In this document: positions 7,473 through 16,050 of the stretch, piece by piece
How positions within the stretch are numbered: position 1 is the stretch's first letter
Layout of the letters: every line of letters begins with the position of its first letter
Assembly (NCBI RefSeq): GCF_000196875.2
Contig: NC_014532.2
Span: forward strand, 930,001 to 994,000
DNA length: 64,000 nucleotides
Direction of reading: 5' to 3'
DNA from: Halomonas elongata DSM 2581
GTDB lineage: Bacteria; Pseudomonadota; Gammaproteobacteria; Pseudomonadales; Halomonadaceae
Translations under genes and position numbers: made by a program
Notes under the pieces: generated by a model
Databases searched by the model: none
Told to the model about the DNA's origin: nothing
Seen by the model: only the letters and a program-made list of their open reading frames with translations

Positions 7473-8301
7473 CAGCCTGGCGAGGGGCTGCCTGGCCAAG
7501 ATGGCCGTCGAGCCCGGCGACCCCGCTCGCTATACATTGCGCGCCGGCGACGACCGCCTGCCCCTCGGACCGCTGCTGGGCGAGCCACTGCGACTTGCCT
7601 GGAGCGGCGCCATCGCCTGCACGAACTGCGGTCGCGCGACCCGCAAGAGCTTCGGTCAGGGCCATTGCTACCCATGCTTCAAGCGACTCGCTCGCTGCGA
7701 TACCTGCATCATGAAGCCGGAGCTGTGCCACTACTTTCAGGGTACCTGCCGTGAGCCGGAGTGGGGCGAGAGCCACTGCTTCCAGCCTCACATCGTCTAT
7801 CTGGCCAATGCCTCCGGCCTTAAGGTCGGCATCACGCGTGCGACCCAGGTGCCGACCCGCTGGCTCGACCAGGGCGCCATCCAGGCGTTGCCGATCCTCG
7901 AGGTCGATTCCCGCCAGCAGTCCGGCTTCGTCGAGATGCTCTTCAAGGAAGAGGTCTCGGATCGCACCAACTGGCGTGCCATGCTCAAGGGCGAGACACC
8001 GGAACTCGACCTGCCCGGCGAGCGCGACCGCCTGCTCGAGCGCCTCGCCCCCGGGCTTGCCGAGCTGCGCGAGCGCTTCGGTGCCGATGCCATCCGCGAA
8101 CTCGACGCCTCGCCCCGCAGCTTCACGTACCCGGTGCTCGAATATCCCACCAAGGTGGCTTCGCACAACTTCGACAAGCGGGCAGAGGTGGCGGGGCGGC
8201 TGATGGGCATCAAGGGCCAGTACCTGATGCTGGACAGCGGCGTGATCAACCTGCGCAAGTTCACCGGCTACGAGGTGGCGGTGAGTCATGGCGAATCGTG
8301 A
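7465..8301 (+). CDS. DUF2797 cysteine-rich protein
   Basis: 278 aa. GTG at 7465 is chosen because it overlaps the DUF1315 stop region and begins the conserved part (MTDSLARGCLAKMAV). A cysteine cluster at ~50-100 (ACTNCGR, GHCYPCFKRLARCDTC, then LCHYFQGTC) looks like one or two zinc sites. It is followed by VYLANASGLKVGITR, which resembles the Y...KxGxT core of GIY-YIG/T5orf172-type nuclease folds. That fold similarity is my inference. The family's role is unknown. Coupling to DUF1315 is notable. Confidence 0.8.
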   Translation: MTDSLARGCLAKMAVEPGDPARYTLRAGDDRLPLGPLLGEPLRLAWSGAIACTNCGRATRKSFGQGHCYPCFKRLARCDTCIMKPELCHYFQGTCREPEWGESHCFQPHIVYLANASGLKVGITRATQVPTRWLDQGAIQALPILEVDSRQQSGFVEMLFKEEVSDRTNWRAMLKGETPELDLPGERDRLLERLAPGLAELRERFGADAIRELDASPRSFTYPVLEYPTKVASHNFDKRAEVAGRLMGIKGQYLMLDSGVINLRKFTGYEVAVSHGES

Positions 8302-8356
8302 CGGCTTGTGTCAGCGTTGACGGTCCATGCCACAACGTCACAAGGAAGGTGAACCG

Positions 8357-9043
8357 ATGTACCGCTTGCATATCGCCAACAAGAACTACTCTTCCTGGTC
8401 GCTGCGCCCCTGGGTGCTGATGCGCCATCTGGAGATTCCCTTCGAGGAGCAGCTCACCGCCTTCGATACCGGTTCGAGCTGGCGGAGTTTCCGTGCCTTC
8501 TCGCCCACCGGCAAGGTGCCCTGCCTGGAGGATGGCGAGCGTGGCATCTGGGAGTCGCTGGCGATCGTCGAGTACCTGGCCGAGCGGCACGCGGGCGTCT
8601 GGCCGCGGGACGAGGCGGCGAGGGCCTGGGCGCGCTCGGCCAGCGCCGAGATGCATGCCGGCTTCGGCGCCCTGCGTGACGAATGCCCGATGAACTGTGC
8701 CGCACGGGTGCGCCTGTCGTCGCCCTCGGCCGCCCTGGAGCAGGAACTGGAGCGACTCGACGAGCTGTGGCAGGAAGGACTGTCGCGCTTCGGTGGTCCC
8801 TTCCTCGCCGGCGCTGACTTCAGCGCGGTGGATGCCTTCTTCGCACCCGTGGCGTTTCGCGTGCGCAGCTTCGGCCTCGAACTCGGCGAGGCTTCGAGGG
8901 TCTATGTCGACACACTCCTCGATTTGCCGGCGATGCGGCAATGGGATGCCGACGCCGTGGCTGAGCCCTGGCGGGAGCCGGGACACGAGGATGACCTGCT
9001 GGCTCGCGGAACCCTGCTGGAGGACCGCCGCGAGAACGGCTGA
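8357..9043 (+). CDS. Glutathione S-transferase family protein
   Basis: 228 aa. N-terminal thioredoxin-like domain: HIANKNYSSWSLRPWVLM, where a Ser in SSWS is the likely glutathione-activating residue, and the cis-Pro/ESLAI motif (GKVPCLEDGERGIWESLAIVEYLAE). The C-terminal helical domain (~90-220) contains FLAGADFSAVDAFFAPV, the family's N-capping/hydrophobic staple region. The start at 8357 follows AAGGAAGG. Substrate unknown; probably a soluble detoxification or maleylacetoacetate-like enzyme. Confidence 0.88.
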   Translation: MYRLHIANKNYSSWSLRPWVLMRHLEIPFEEQLTAFDTGSSWRSFRAFSPTGKVPCLEDGERGIWESLAIVEYLAERHAGVWPRDEAARAWARSASAEMHAGFGALRDECPMNCAARVRLSSPSAALEQELERLDELWQEGLSRFGGPFLAGADFSAVDAFFAPVAFRVRSFGLELGEASRVYVDTLLDLPAMRQWDADAVAEPWREPGHEDDLLARGTLLEDRRENG

Positions 9044-9073
9044 CGACGAAACGCTGGACAGGGAGGCAGTCGG

Positions 9074-9967
9074 ATGACGCTATTGAATCTCGAGGATCGA
9101 GTCGCGGGCGGGGTCGGCTTCCGGATCGTCGATCGACTCACCGACCCGGAAGGCGACGCCAACGCCGATTGGCTCGGTGTTGCCGAGGATTGCGTGCTGT
9201 GGATGGATGGTGCCGCGCCGGTCAATGCCGGGCGCACGCGCAGCGACTATCCCAGTGACGCCGCCTGGCTGGTGCGGCGTTTCGTGGACCACTTCCTGGC
9301 CAATGTCGGCCCGGCGTGGCGCACCCGGGAACTGGTCATCGATATTCAGGGTCGCCTGGCGGTGGAGTATGAGGCCCTGGGCTCGGCCGACGATGTCGTG
9401 CGAACGGATCTGCCCTTCGCCTGCTTTGGTGCTGCACGTCTGGTCGATGACACCCTGGAAATCACCAGCGCCGGCGACTGCGTGCTGCTCTACGAAACCG
9501 ACGAAGGGAAGCTGGCCCGTTTCGGCCACAGTGCGGTCAGCTCGCTCGAGCAGCAGGCGGTGGGGGCGCTGCGCGAGACCAAGGCGCGCACCGGGGCGAG
9601 CCACGGCGAGGCCCTTCAGGCGACCATTCCGCATATTCTCGACAACCAGGCACAGCGTAACCGGCGCTTCGGCTACGACGTCGTCGAACCCATCACCGAT
9701 CTGGCCATCGACCTGGAGCGGGTGCTGATGCCCGCGCGTCCGGGGCGCCGAATGCTGGCCATGAGCGACGGCTTCTATCGGGCCGTCGATACCTATCATC
9801 TCTTCACTGACGAGCAGCTCTTCGAGGCCGCCTTCGACAGCGGGTTGAGCGATATTCTCGCTCGACTGCGCGACGCCGAGGCGAACGACCCCGAAGCCAG
9901 TGCCCATCCTCGGCTCAAGCTGCAGGACGATGCCACCGCTGTGGCCTTTGTGGTGGAGGCGGGCTGA
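9074..9967 (+). CDS. PP2C-like protein phosphatase
   Basis: 297 aa. Features of the PPM/PP2C fold are visible: an acidic metal motif VLWMDGAAPVN near the N-terminus, a mid-protein AGDCVLLYETDEG (the usual GD...Y strand), MSDGFYRAVD, and the C-terminal DDATAVAFVV corresponding to PP2C's DNxTxxVV. The motifs are divergent, so catalytic activity is likely but not certain. No cognate kinase gene is nearby. It faces the radical SAM gene convergently with a 48-nt gap lacking an obvious terminator. Confidence 0.75.
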   Translation: MTLLNLEDRVAGGVGFRIVDRLTDPEGDANADWLGVAEDCVLWMDGAAPVNAGRTRSDYPSDAAWLVRRFVDHFLANVGPAWRTRELVIDIQGRLAVEYEALGSADDVVRTDLPFACFGAARLVDDTLEITSAGDCVLLYETDEGKLARFGHSAVSSLEQQAVGALRETKARTGASHGEALQATIPHILDNQAQRNRRFGYDVVEPITDLAIDLERVLMPARPGRRMLAMSDGFYRAVDTYHLFTDEQLFEAAFDSGLSDILARLRDAEANDPEASAHPRLKLQDDATAVAFVVEAG

Positions 9968-10015
9968 GTCCGTCCTGCGTTTGGTCATCTTCGCCGGGGC
10001 GTTGCCGGGTCGCTA

Positions 10016-11092
10016 TCAGGGCGCAAACAGGTCGCCCTGGGCGCCGGGCGCTCGGAAGGCCGAGGTGTCCAGGCTGACATCGCCCGGAAAGCCCAGGCGG
10101 CGATGGCACTTGGCGAAGCGCTGGGCGAGCAGCTCGGCGAAAACACCCTCGCCGCGCATCCGCTGGCCGAAGCGGGCGTCGTAGTCGGCGCCGCCCCGGC
10201 ACTGGCGAATCAGGCTCATCACCTTGTCGGCCCGCTGGGGATAGTGGGTTCTCAGCCAGTCCTCGAACAGCGGGGCGACTTCGCGGGGCAGGCGCAGCAG
10301 CATCCAGGAGGCACTGATGGCGCCGGCCTCGCGGGCGGCTTCCAGCAGGTGCTCGATCTCATGGTCGGTGAGGCCGGGAATCACCGGCGAGATCAGGGTG
10401 CCGACCGGCACGCCGGCCTCGGCGAGTCGCCGGATGACCTTGAGCCGCGCTTCGGGAGAGGCCGTGCGGGGTTCCAGGGTCCGTTTCAGTTCGCGATCCA
10501 GGCTGGTCAGGCTGATCATCACTCTCACCAGGCGATGTTCGGCCAGTGCCTCCAGCACGTCGAGATCGCGCAGGATCAGCGCACCCTTGGTCACCAGTGT
10601 GACCGGATGGCGGTATTCGAGCAGGGTCTCCAGTACGCGGCGTGTCGTTCCCCGCTCGGCCTCCAGGGGCTGGTAGCAGTCGGTATTGCCGGACAGGTTG
10701 ATCGGGCGACAGACGTAGCCCGGCTTGGCCATTTCCTCCTCGAGACGCTCCACGAGACCGCTGCGAGCGATCAGCCGGGTCTCGAAGTCGAGGCCGGGGG
10801 AGAGGTCCCAGTAGGCGTGGCTGGGACGTGCATAACAGTAGATGCAGCCATGCTCGCAGCCGCGATAGGGATTGAGGGAGCGGTCGAAGGGCAGATCCGG
10901 CGAGCGGTTCCAGGACAGGGCGCTGCGCGACGCCTCCGTCATTACCTGGGTGGCCAGGCGCTCCGGAACCGCCTCCTGCCACCAGCCGTCGTCGACGGCC
11001 TCGCTGCGGGTCGGCGCGAAGCGGTTGTGCGGGTCGAAGGTCGCGCCGCGCCCCCGGCGCGCGCCGGGGGTCGTGGGCACTCGAGGGGCCAT
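10016..11092 (-). CDS. PA0069/Rv2578c-family radical SAM protein
   Basis: 358 aa. The cluster motif C79-x3-C83-x2-C86 (YRGCEHGCIYCYARPSH) is the radical SAM signature in the form used by the PA0069/Rv2578c group, which resembles spore photoproduct lyase-type proteins. FDxxLNPYRGC and GNTDCYQPLE are also characteristic. The substrate is not established. A near-consensus LexA box sits just upstream, consistent with the SOS-inducibility I recall for PA0069 in Pseudomonas aeruginosa and hinting at a DNA-damage role. Confidence 0.9.
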   Translation of the reverse strand: MAPRVPTTPGARRGRGATFDPHNRFAPTRSEAVDDGWWQEAVPERLATQVMTEASRSALSWNRSPDLPFDRSLNPYRGCEHGCIYCYARPSHAYWDLSPGLDFETRLIARSGLVERLEEEMAKPGYVCRPINLSGNTDCYQPLEAERGTTRRVLETLLEYRHPVTLVTKGALILRDLDVLEALAEHRLVRVMISLTSLDRELKRTLEPRTASPEARLKVIRRLAEAGVPVGTLISPVIPGLTDHEIEHLLEAAREAGAISASWMLLRLPREVAPLFEDWLRTHYPQRADKVMSLIRQCRGGADYDARFGQRMRGEGVFAELLAQRFAKCHRRLGFPGDVSLDTSAFRAPGAQGDLFAP

Positions 11093-11105
11093 GTCGGAAT
11101 CTCTT

Positions 11106-11125
11106 TTATGTATTTATATACAGTA
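11106..11125 (-). promoter_or_regulatory. LexA (SOS) box upstream of the radical SAM gene
   Basis: On the minus strand: TACTGTATATAAATACATAA. It fits the LexA consensus CTGT-N8-ACAG with one mismatch (ACAT), and has the AT-rich centre and 5' TA flank. It lies 14 nt upstream of the start codon, a position where LexA would block transcription. Confidence 0.75.
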
Positions 11126-11247
11126 TAGAACGTCATGTCGTGATGACCAACGGGAACTCGAGCGGCCATCCGAGGCTCCACAGGAACGGCGAGAGCGCCG
11201 CAGGAACCGCGCTCTCTTCAGGGATGCCATGCGAGAAGGAAGCCGAC

Positions 11248-12858
11248 ATGAAGCGACGCGATTTCTTGAAGATAACGGGAGCGCTCGGCGGCAGCGGACT
11301 GTTGCCGATCTCCACTCTGTTGGCGGCGGCGGAACATGCCGGGCCGGGGAACGGGGCCGGCGAGCCCTTCGACTATGCCTGGCTCAAGGGACTGGCCCGT
11401 AAGCTGTCCACCCAGCCACCGCGCGAGCATGCCATCGAGCTGCCCGAGCCGATCCGGAATCTCGACTGGGATGCCTACCAGGCGATCCAGTACCGGCCCG
11501 ATCACGCCTTGTGGCGCGATGAACCCGGCTCGGCATTTCGCGCCCAGCTGTTCCACCTGGGGCTCCACTTCAGGACACCGGTGCGCATCTACGAGGTCGT
11601 CGATGGCCGTGCCCATGAGCTCGACTATGACCCTTCGCGATTCGACTTCGGCGAGTCGGGTGTCGATGGCGAGCGGCTCCCGAAGGATCTGGGGTACGCG
11701 GGCTTCCGGCTCCACCATCGCGATGACTGGAAGCGCGATGTCGCCGCCTTTCTGGGGGCCAGTTATTTCCGCGCGGTGAGCGACTCCATGCAGTACGGCA
11801 TGTCGGCACGTGGCCTGGCGATCGATACCGCCTCGGCGTCGCGCGAGGAGGAGTTTCCGGATTTCACCCGCTTCTGGCTGGAGCGATCCCCGGATGACGA
11901 GGCGAGCGTCATCGTCCATGCACTGCTCGAGTCGCCCAGCGTCACCGGCGCCTATCGATTCGTCATCAGCGATACCGAAGGGGTCGTCATGGACGTCGAT
12001 GCGGCCCTCTATCCGCGTCGGCCCATCGAGCGGCTCGGGGTGGCGCCGCTGACCAGCATGTACATGGTCGGCGAGAACGACCGGGACGCGAATTGGGATT
12101 GGCGGCCGGAGATTCACGACTCCGACGGCCTGTCGATCCACACCGACAGCGGCGAATGGATCTGGCGCCCCCTGACCAACCCGGAGCGGTTGCGCTTCAA
12201 TGCCTTCGGCGAGCGTTCGCCGCACGGTTTCGGCCTGTTGCAACGCGACCGCGACTTCGATCATTACCAGGATGATGGCGTCTTCTACGAGCGCCGTCCC
12301 GGCGTCTGGGTCGAGCCCAGGGGCGACTGGGGCAAGGGGTCGATACAGCTTGTCGAACTGCCCACCCTGGACGAGACCTTCGACAACATCGTCGCCTTCT
12401 GGAATCCTGCCGAGCCTGCCAAACCCGGCGAGGAATTGCTGTTCGGCTACCGCCTCTACTGGTGCGATACCTCGCCCGCTCAGCCTTCTCTGGCGCGCTG
12501 CGTGGCGACACGCACCGGACTCGGTGGCGTGGTTGGCCAGCGACGCGAATATTTCAGCTGGCGCTTTGTGGTCGACTTCGCGGGTGGCCCCATGCCGCTG
12601 GGCGAGGATGTCGAGGTCGAGCCCGTCATCGATGCCTCGCGCGGCCGGGTCGAGATCACCTCGGCGCGGCCTCTGGACGCCATCGAAGGCTATCGCGCAA
12701 TGTTCGACGTGGTGCCGCCCGATGAAGGCACCGAGCCCATCACTCTGCGGCTCTACCTGAAAAGTGGCGACCGGCCGCTGACCGAGACCTGGCTCTACGA
12801 ATGGACGCCGCCGCCCGCGGAGGAGCGTGATCTGCACAATCCCGGGCACCTCGAGTAA
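11248..12858 (+). CDS. opgD: Periplasmic glucan biosynthesis protein D
   Basis: 536 aa. The N-terminus MKRRDFLK plus a hydrophobic stretch ending around LLAAAEHA is a twin-arginine signal, as in E. coli MdoD/OpgD. The mature protein shows the OpgG/OpgD pattern: FDYAWLKGLARKLS, RPDHALWRD, FRAQLFHLG, FGASYFRAV-like LGASYFRAVSDSMQYG, and a C-terminal Ig-like part. OpgD shapes the branching of osmoregulated periplasmic glucans. The start at 11248 is set by the Tat motif and GAAGGAAG upstream. No opgGH pair is in the window. Confidence 0.92.
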   Translation: MKRRDFLKITGALGGSGLLPISTLLAAAEHAGPGNGAGEPFDYAWLKGLARKLSTQPPREHAIELPEPIRNLDWDAYQAIQYRPDHALWRDEPGSAFRAQLFHLGLHFRTPVRIYEVVDGRAHELDYDPSRFDFGESGVDGERLPKDLGYAGFRLHHRDDWKRDVAAFLGASYFRAVSDSMQYGMSARGLAIDTASASREEEFPDFTRFWLERSPDDEASVIVHALLESPSVTGAYRFVISDTEGVVMDVDAALYPRRPIERLGVAPLTSMYMVGENDRDANWDWRPEIHDSDGLSIHTDSGEWIWRPLTNPERLRFNAFGERSPHGFGLLQRDRDFDHYQDDGVFYERRPGVWVEPRGDWGKGSIQLVELPTLDETFDNIVAFWNPAEPAKPGEELLFGYRLYWCDTSPAQPSLARCVATRTGLGGVVGQRREYFSWRFVVDFAGGPMPLGEDVEVEPVIDASRGRVEITSARPLDAIEGYRAMFDVVPPDEGTEPITLRLYLKSGDRPLTETWLYEWTPPPAEERDLHNPGHLE

Positions 12859-12939
12859 GGCATTTGGCGCGGCTCGCTGGCGTCGTGGCGAGGTGGCTCT
12901 GGTAGCATGTCGCCTCTCGTGACCTGCCGGAGCCACGCC

Positions 12940-13998
12940 ATGAACGATCCGATCCCCGACTTCGACGAGGCCTGCGCCGCGCGTGCCGCGCGCTATCTCG
13001 ACACCCTCACCAAGCCGCCGGGCAGCCTGGGACGGCTGGAGGCCCTGGCGGTATCCCTGGCCGGCATCACCGGGGAGGATTTTCCCACGGTCACCCCGCC
13101 GGGAGTGGTGGTGTTCGCCGCCGACCACGGCGTGGCCGCCGAGGGCGTATCGGCATTTCCGCCCTCGGTGACGGCCCAGATGGTGGCCAACTTCGTGACG
13201 GGCGGCGCGGCGATCAATGTCTTCGCGCGGCGTCTCGGTGCACGCCTCGAGGTGGTCGATGTCGGGGTGGCGGGCGAGTTGCCGCCGGCGGGCATCGTGC
13301 ACGACAAGGTGCGCCGGGCCACCGGCAATCTGCGACGCGAGGATGCCATGTCCCGCGACGAGGCCGAGGCGGCCATCGCCGTGGGTCGCCGGGCCACCGA
13401 GCGTGCTTTGGCGGCCGATTGCCGTTGCCTGATCGTCGGCGAAATGGGCATCGCCAACACCACCGCCAGCAGCGCTATGCTGGCGGTCTTGAGCGGTGTG
13501 CCGGTGGCGGACCTGGTGGGCGAGGGGACCGGCGTGACGCAGGCGGCGCTGGTCCACAAGCGAGACGTCATCGAGGCGGCGCTGGTGGCCCGGGCAGCGG
13601 ATCCCGATGCCCCACTGGACGTGCTCGCCAAGCTGGGCGGGCTGGAAATTGCCGCCATGGTCGGTGCCTACCTCGAGGCGGCCGCGAAGCGCATGCCGGC
13701 GCTGGTGGATGGCTTCATCGCCACCGTCGCGGCCCTGGTCGCCTGTCGCCTGGAACCGAGGGTACGTTCCTGCCTGATCTTCGGCCACCGTTCCCGGGAG
13801 CCAGGGCACGCGCATGCCCTGGCAGCGCTGTCGGCCGATCCCTTGCTGGACCTTGATCTATGCCTGGGCGAGGGCTCCGGCGCCGCCCTGGCTTTTCCCC
13901 TGCTGGAGGCGGCCACGGCCATGCTGGCGGAGATGGCGACCTTCGAGGGAGCCGGCGTCAATGACGGTGGAACGGGAAGGCACCATGACCCTGTTTGA
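12940..13998 (+). CDS. cobT: Nicotinate-nucleotide:dimethylbenzimidazole phosphoribosyltransferase
   Basis: 352 aa. It makes alpha-ribazole 5'-phosphate from DMB and nicotinate mononucleotide, the first step of lower-ligand activation. Family motifs: TKPPGSLGRLEALA near the N-terminus, FAADHGVAAEGVSAFPPSVT, NFVTGGAAINVFAR, EMGIANTTASSAM and GEGTGVT. First gene of a tightly overlapping cobalamin assembly operon, with its stop 14 nt inside cbiB. The DMB substrate is made by BluB encoded at 42.7 kb. I find no B12 riboswitch upstream; only the opgD gene precedes it. Confidence 0.96.
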   Translation: MNDPIPDFDEACAARAARYLDTLTKPPGSLGRLEALAVSLAGITGEDFPTVTPPGVVVFAADHGVAAEGVSAFPPSVTAQMVANFVTGGAAINVFARRLGARLEVVDVGVAGELPPAGIVHDKVRRATGNLRREDAMSRDEAEAAIAVGRRATERALAADCRCLIVGEMGIANTTASSAMLAVLSGVPVADLVGEGTGVTQAALVHKRDVIEAALVARAADPDAPLDVLAKLGGLEIAAMVGAYLEAAAKRMPALVDGFIATVAALVACRLEPRVRSCLIFGHRSREPGHAHALAALSADPLLDLDLCLGEGSGAALAFPLLEAATAMLAEMATFEGAGVNDGGTGRHHDPV

Positions 13999-14968
13999 GC
14001 CCTTTTCCCCGGCACTGCTCGGCCTGGTGGCGGTGGCGGCGTTGCTCGACTTGCTGATGGGCGACCCTCGGTGTCTGCCTCATCCGGTGGTCGGGATCGG
14101 TCGGGTGATCGCCTGGCTGGAACGCGCCTGGAACCATGGCTCACCCAGGGTACGGCGCCGACGTGGCGTCTGGCTCGTGCTGCTGGTGGTGATCGGCACC
14201 TGGGGGCTGGCCTGGGGGCTGTTGCACGTGCTGGCGTCGGTGAATCCCTGGCTGGCCGGCGGGGTGGAGCTGTATCTGCTCGCCACGACCCTGGCCGCGC
14301 GAGGGCTCGATGAGGCCGCCCGCGCCGTGGCCCGGCCGCTGATGCGGGGCGAGTCGTGTCAGGCACGCCAGGCGCTGGGCATGATCGTTGGTCGCGACAC
14401 TGCCTCGCTCGATGAGCCCGAGATCGCCCGGGGCGCGGTGGAAAGCGTGGCCGAGAACACCGTCGATGGCATCACCGCGCCACTGTTCTTCGCTCTGCTC
14501 GGTGGCGCGCCGCTGGCGCTGGCCTACAAGGCGGTCAACACCCTGGACTCGATGGTTGGCCATCGGAGTCCGCGCTATCAGGATTTCGGGCGCGCGGCAG
14601 CGCGTCTCGACGACATGGCCAACTGGATTCCGGCACGCCTGACCGCCTTGGCGATGTGGGGTGCGGCCTGGTGGTTACCCGGCTACCGGCGGCGTGGCGC
14701 CCTGGCTGCCACCTGGCATGAGGCACCGCGCCACCCGAGCCCCAATGGGGGCTGGCCCGAGGCCATGGCGGCCAACCTGCTGGGGGTTCGGCTCGGGGGA
14801 ATCAATCACTATGCAGGCAGGGTCTCGCACCGGGCGACCCTGGGCACGCCACGGGAAGGCCTGAATGCCGGGCATATCGGGCGCGCCCTGCACTTGATGC
14901 ACGGGGGATGGGCGATGTTTCTGGTCATGATGGCGGCGCTGGTGATGGCGCGAGGTCTGCTGGCATGA
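13985..14968 (+). CDS. cbiB: Adenosylcobinamide-phosphate synthase (CbiB/CobD)
   Basis: 327 aa integral membrane protein. It joins aminopropanol phosphate (or threonine phosphate decarboxylation product) to adenosylcobyric acid. Hallmarks: LLDLLMGDPRCLPHPVVGIGR near the start, GRDTASLDEPEIARGAVESVAENTVDGI, and VNTLDSMVGHRSPRYQDFG. Several hydrophobic segments occur at ~12-30, 60-95 and at the C-terminus. It overlaps cobT by 14 nt and cobD by 4 nt (ATGA), implying translational coupling. Confidence 0.96.
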   Translation: MTLFEPFSPALLGLVAVAALLDLLMGDPRCLPHPVVGIGRVIAWLERAWNHGSPRVRRRRGVWLVLLVVIGTWGLAWGLLHVLASVNPWLAGGVELYLLATTLAARGLDEAARAVARPLMRGESCQARQALGMIVGRDTASLDEPEIARGAVESVAENTVDGITAPLFFALLGGAPLALAYKAVNTLDSMVGHRSPRYQDFGRAAARLDDMANWIPARLTALAMWGAAWWLPGYRRRGALAATWHEAPRHPSPNGGWPEAMAANLLGVRLGGINHYAGRVSHRATLGTPREGLNAGHIGRALHLMHGGWAMFLVMMAALVMARGLLA

Positions 14969-16050
14969 AGAACGCGGCAGATAACGCCTGGCCGGCGCAT
15001 GGCGGCCGTATCGCGCCCTTGCTGGCACGCTTCGGATTGCCGGCCGATCATCCGGTGGTGGACTTCAGCGCCAATCTTAACCCCCTGGGGCCTCCCGCCT
15101 GGCTCAGCGACTGGCTGGCCGGGGCGGTCGACAGCCTCACGCGCTATCCGGACCCCGATGGCACGCAGGCCCGCCTGGCCATCGCCAGGCACGAGGACGT
15201 GTCGCTCGAGCGGGTCATGGTGACCCATGGCGGCATCGAGGCGATCGAACTCGCTGCCGCCGCGCATGCCGGTGGGCGTGCGCTGATCGTGGCGCCGACC
15301 TTCGGCGAGTACGCCATGGCGTGTCGGCGGCACGGGCTGGACGTACGGACGCTGATCTCGCGCGGCGCGGATTTCGAGCCGGATATCGCCGAGCTGGAGG
15401 CGGCGATGGCGGATGCCGAGCTGCTCTTCCTGTGTCGCCCGAACAATCCCACGGGGAGCCTGATCGCCCGCGAGCGGGTCGAGCGCCTGCTGGCGCGCGG
15501 TCGCGAGACTCGAACGACGCTGGTCGTGGATGAAGCCTTCGTCGACTTCGTTGATGGCGATGCCCGGCTGACGCCGCTGCTGGCCGAGTACGACAACCTG
15601 TGGTTGCTGCGCTCGATGACCAAGTGGTTCGACGTGCCTGGCCTGCGACTCGGCTATCTGCTGGCCGCGCCCGACACGCTGGATCGACTGCGCGGATGGC
15701 GAGCCCCCTGGAGCGTCAATGCGCTGGCCGAGGCCCTGGTCGAGCCGCTGCTTGACGATGTCGACTATCTCGCTGCCACCCGGCGCTGGCTGGCCGGACA
15801 GCGGCGGGTTCCGGAGGATGTGCGGGCGCTGGGTTTCACGGTGCCGCAGACACATGCCAACTTCTTCCTGCTGCATGGCGGGGCGGGCACCGAGACCATG
15901 TTCGAGTTTCTGCTGCGGCGCGGTATCCTGGCGCGCCACACGCACAACTTCCCGGGACTGGAAGGGCGCTGGTTGCGCCTGGCCCTCCGGGAGGAAGACG
16001 ACAATGCCCGGCTGCTCGACGCCCTGGCCGACTGGCGGGGGCGGCGATGA
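14965..16050 (+). CDS. cobD: L-threonine-O-3-phosphate decarboxylase (CobD/CobC)
   Basis: 361 aa PLP-dependent fold type I enzyme resembling HisC. It decarboxylates threonine phosphate to (R)-1-amino-2-propanol phosphate, the linker of the nucleotide loop. DFSANLNPLGPP is the typical CobD N-terminus; LCRPNNPTGSLI and VDEAFVDF are aminotransferase motifs; the PLP lysine is in SMTKWFDVPGLRLGY. Naming follows Salmonella; the Pseudomonas name is CobC. The threonine kinase that would supply the substrate is not seen in this window. Confidence 0.93.
   Translation: MKNAADNAWPAHGGRIAPLLARFGLPADHPVVDFSANLNPLGPPAWLSDWLAGAVDSLTRYPDPDGTQARLAIARHEDVSLERVMVTHGGIEAIELAAAAHAGGRALIVAPTFGEYAMACRRHGLDVRTLISRGADFEPDIAELEAAMADAELLFLCRPNNPTGSLIARERVERLLARGRETRTTLVVDEAFVDFVDGDARLTPLLAEYDNLWLLRSMTKWFDVPGLRLGYLLAAPDTLDRLRGWRAPWSVNALAEALVEPLLDDVDYLAATRRWLAGQRRVPEDVRALGFTVPQTHANFFLLHGGAGTETMFEFLLRRGILARHTHNFPGLEGRWLRLALREEDDNARLLDALADWRGRR

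Noticed and set aside
12859..12939. Possible B12 riboswitch before cobT
   Set aside because: No GCxGCCCCCGCAAC box or GGAGACCGGCC closing motif in the gap or in the end of opgD.
11218..13815. Minus-strand open frame of more than 800 codons opposite opgD and cobT
   Set aside because: It lies antisense to two well-recognised genes. Its translation is low-complexity (Gly/Arg/His-rich) and shows no domain, as expected of shadow frames in high-GC DNA.
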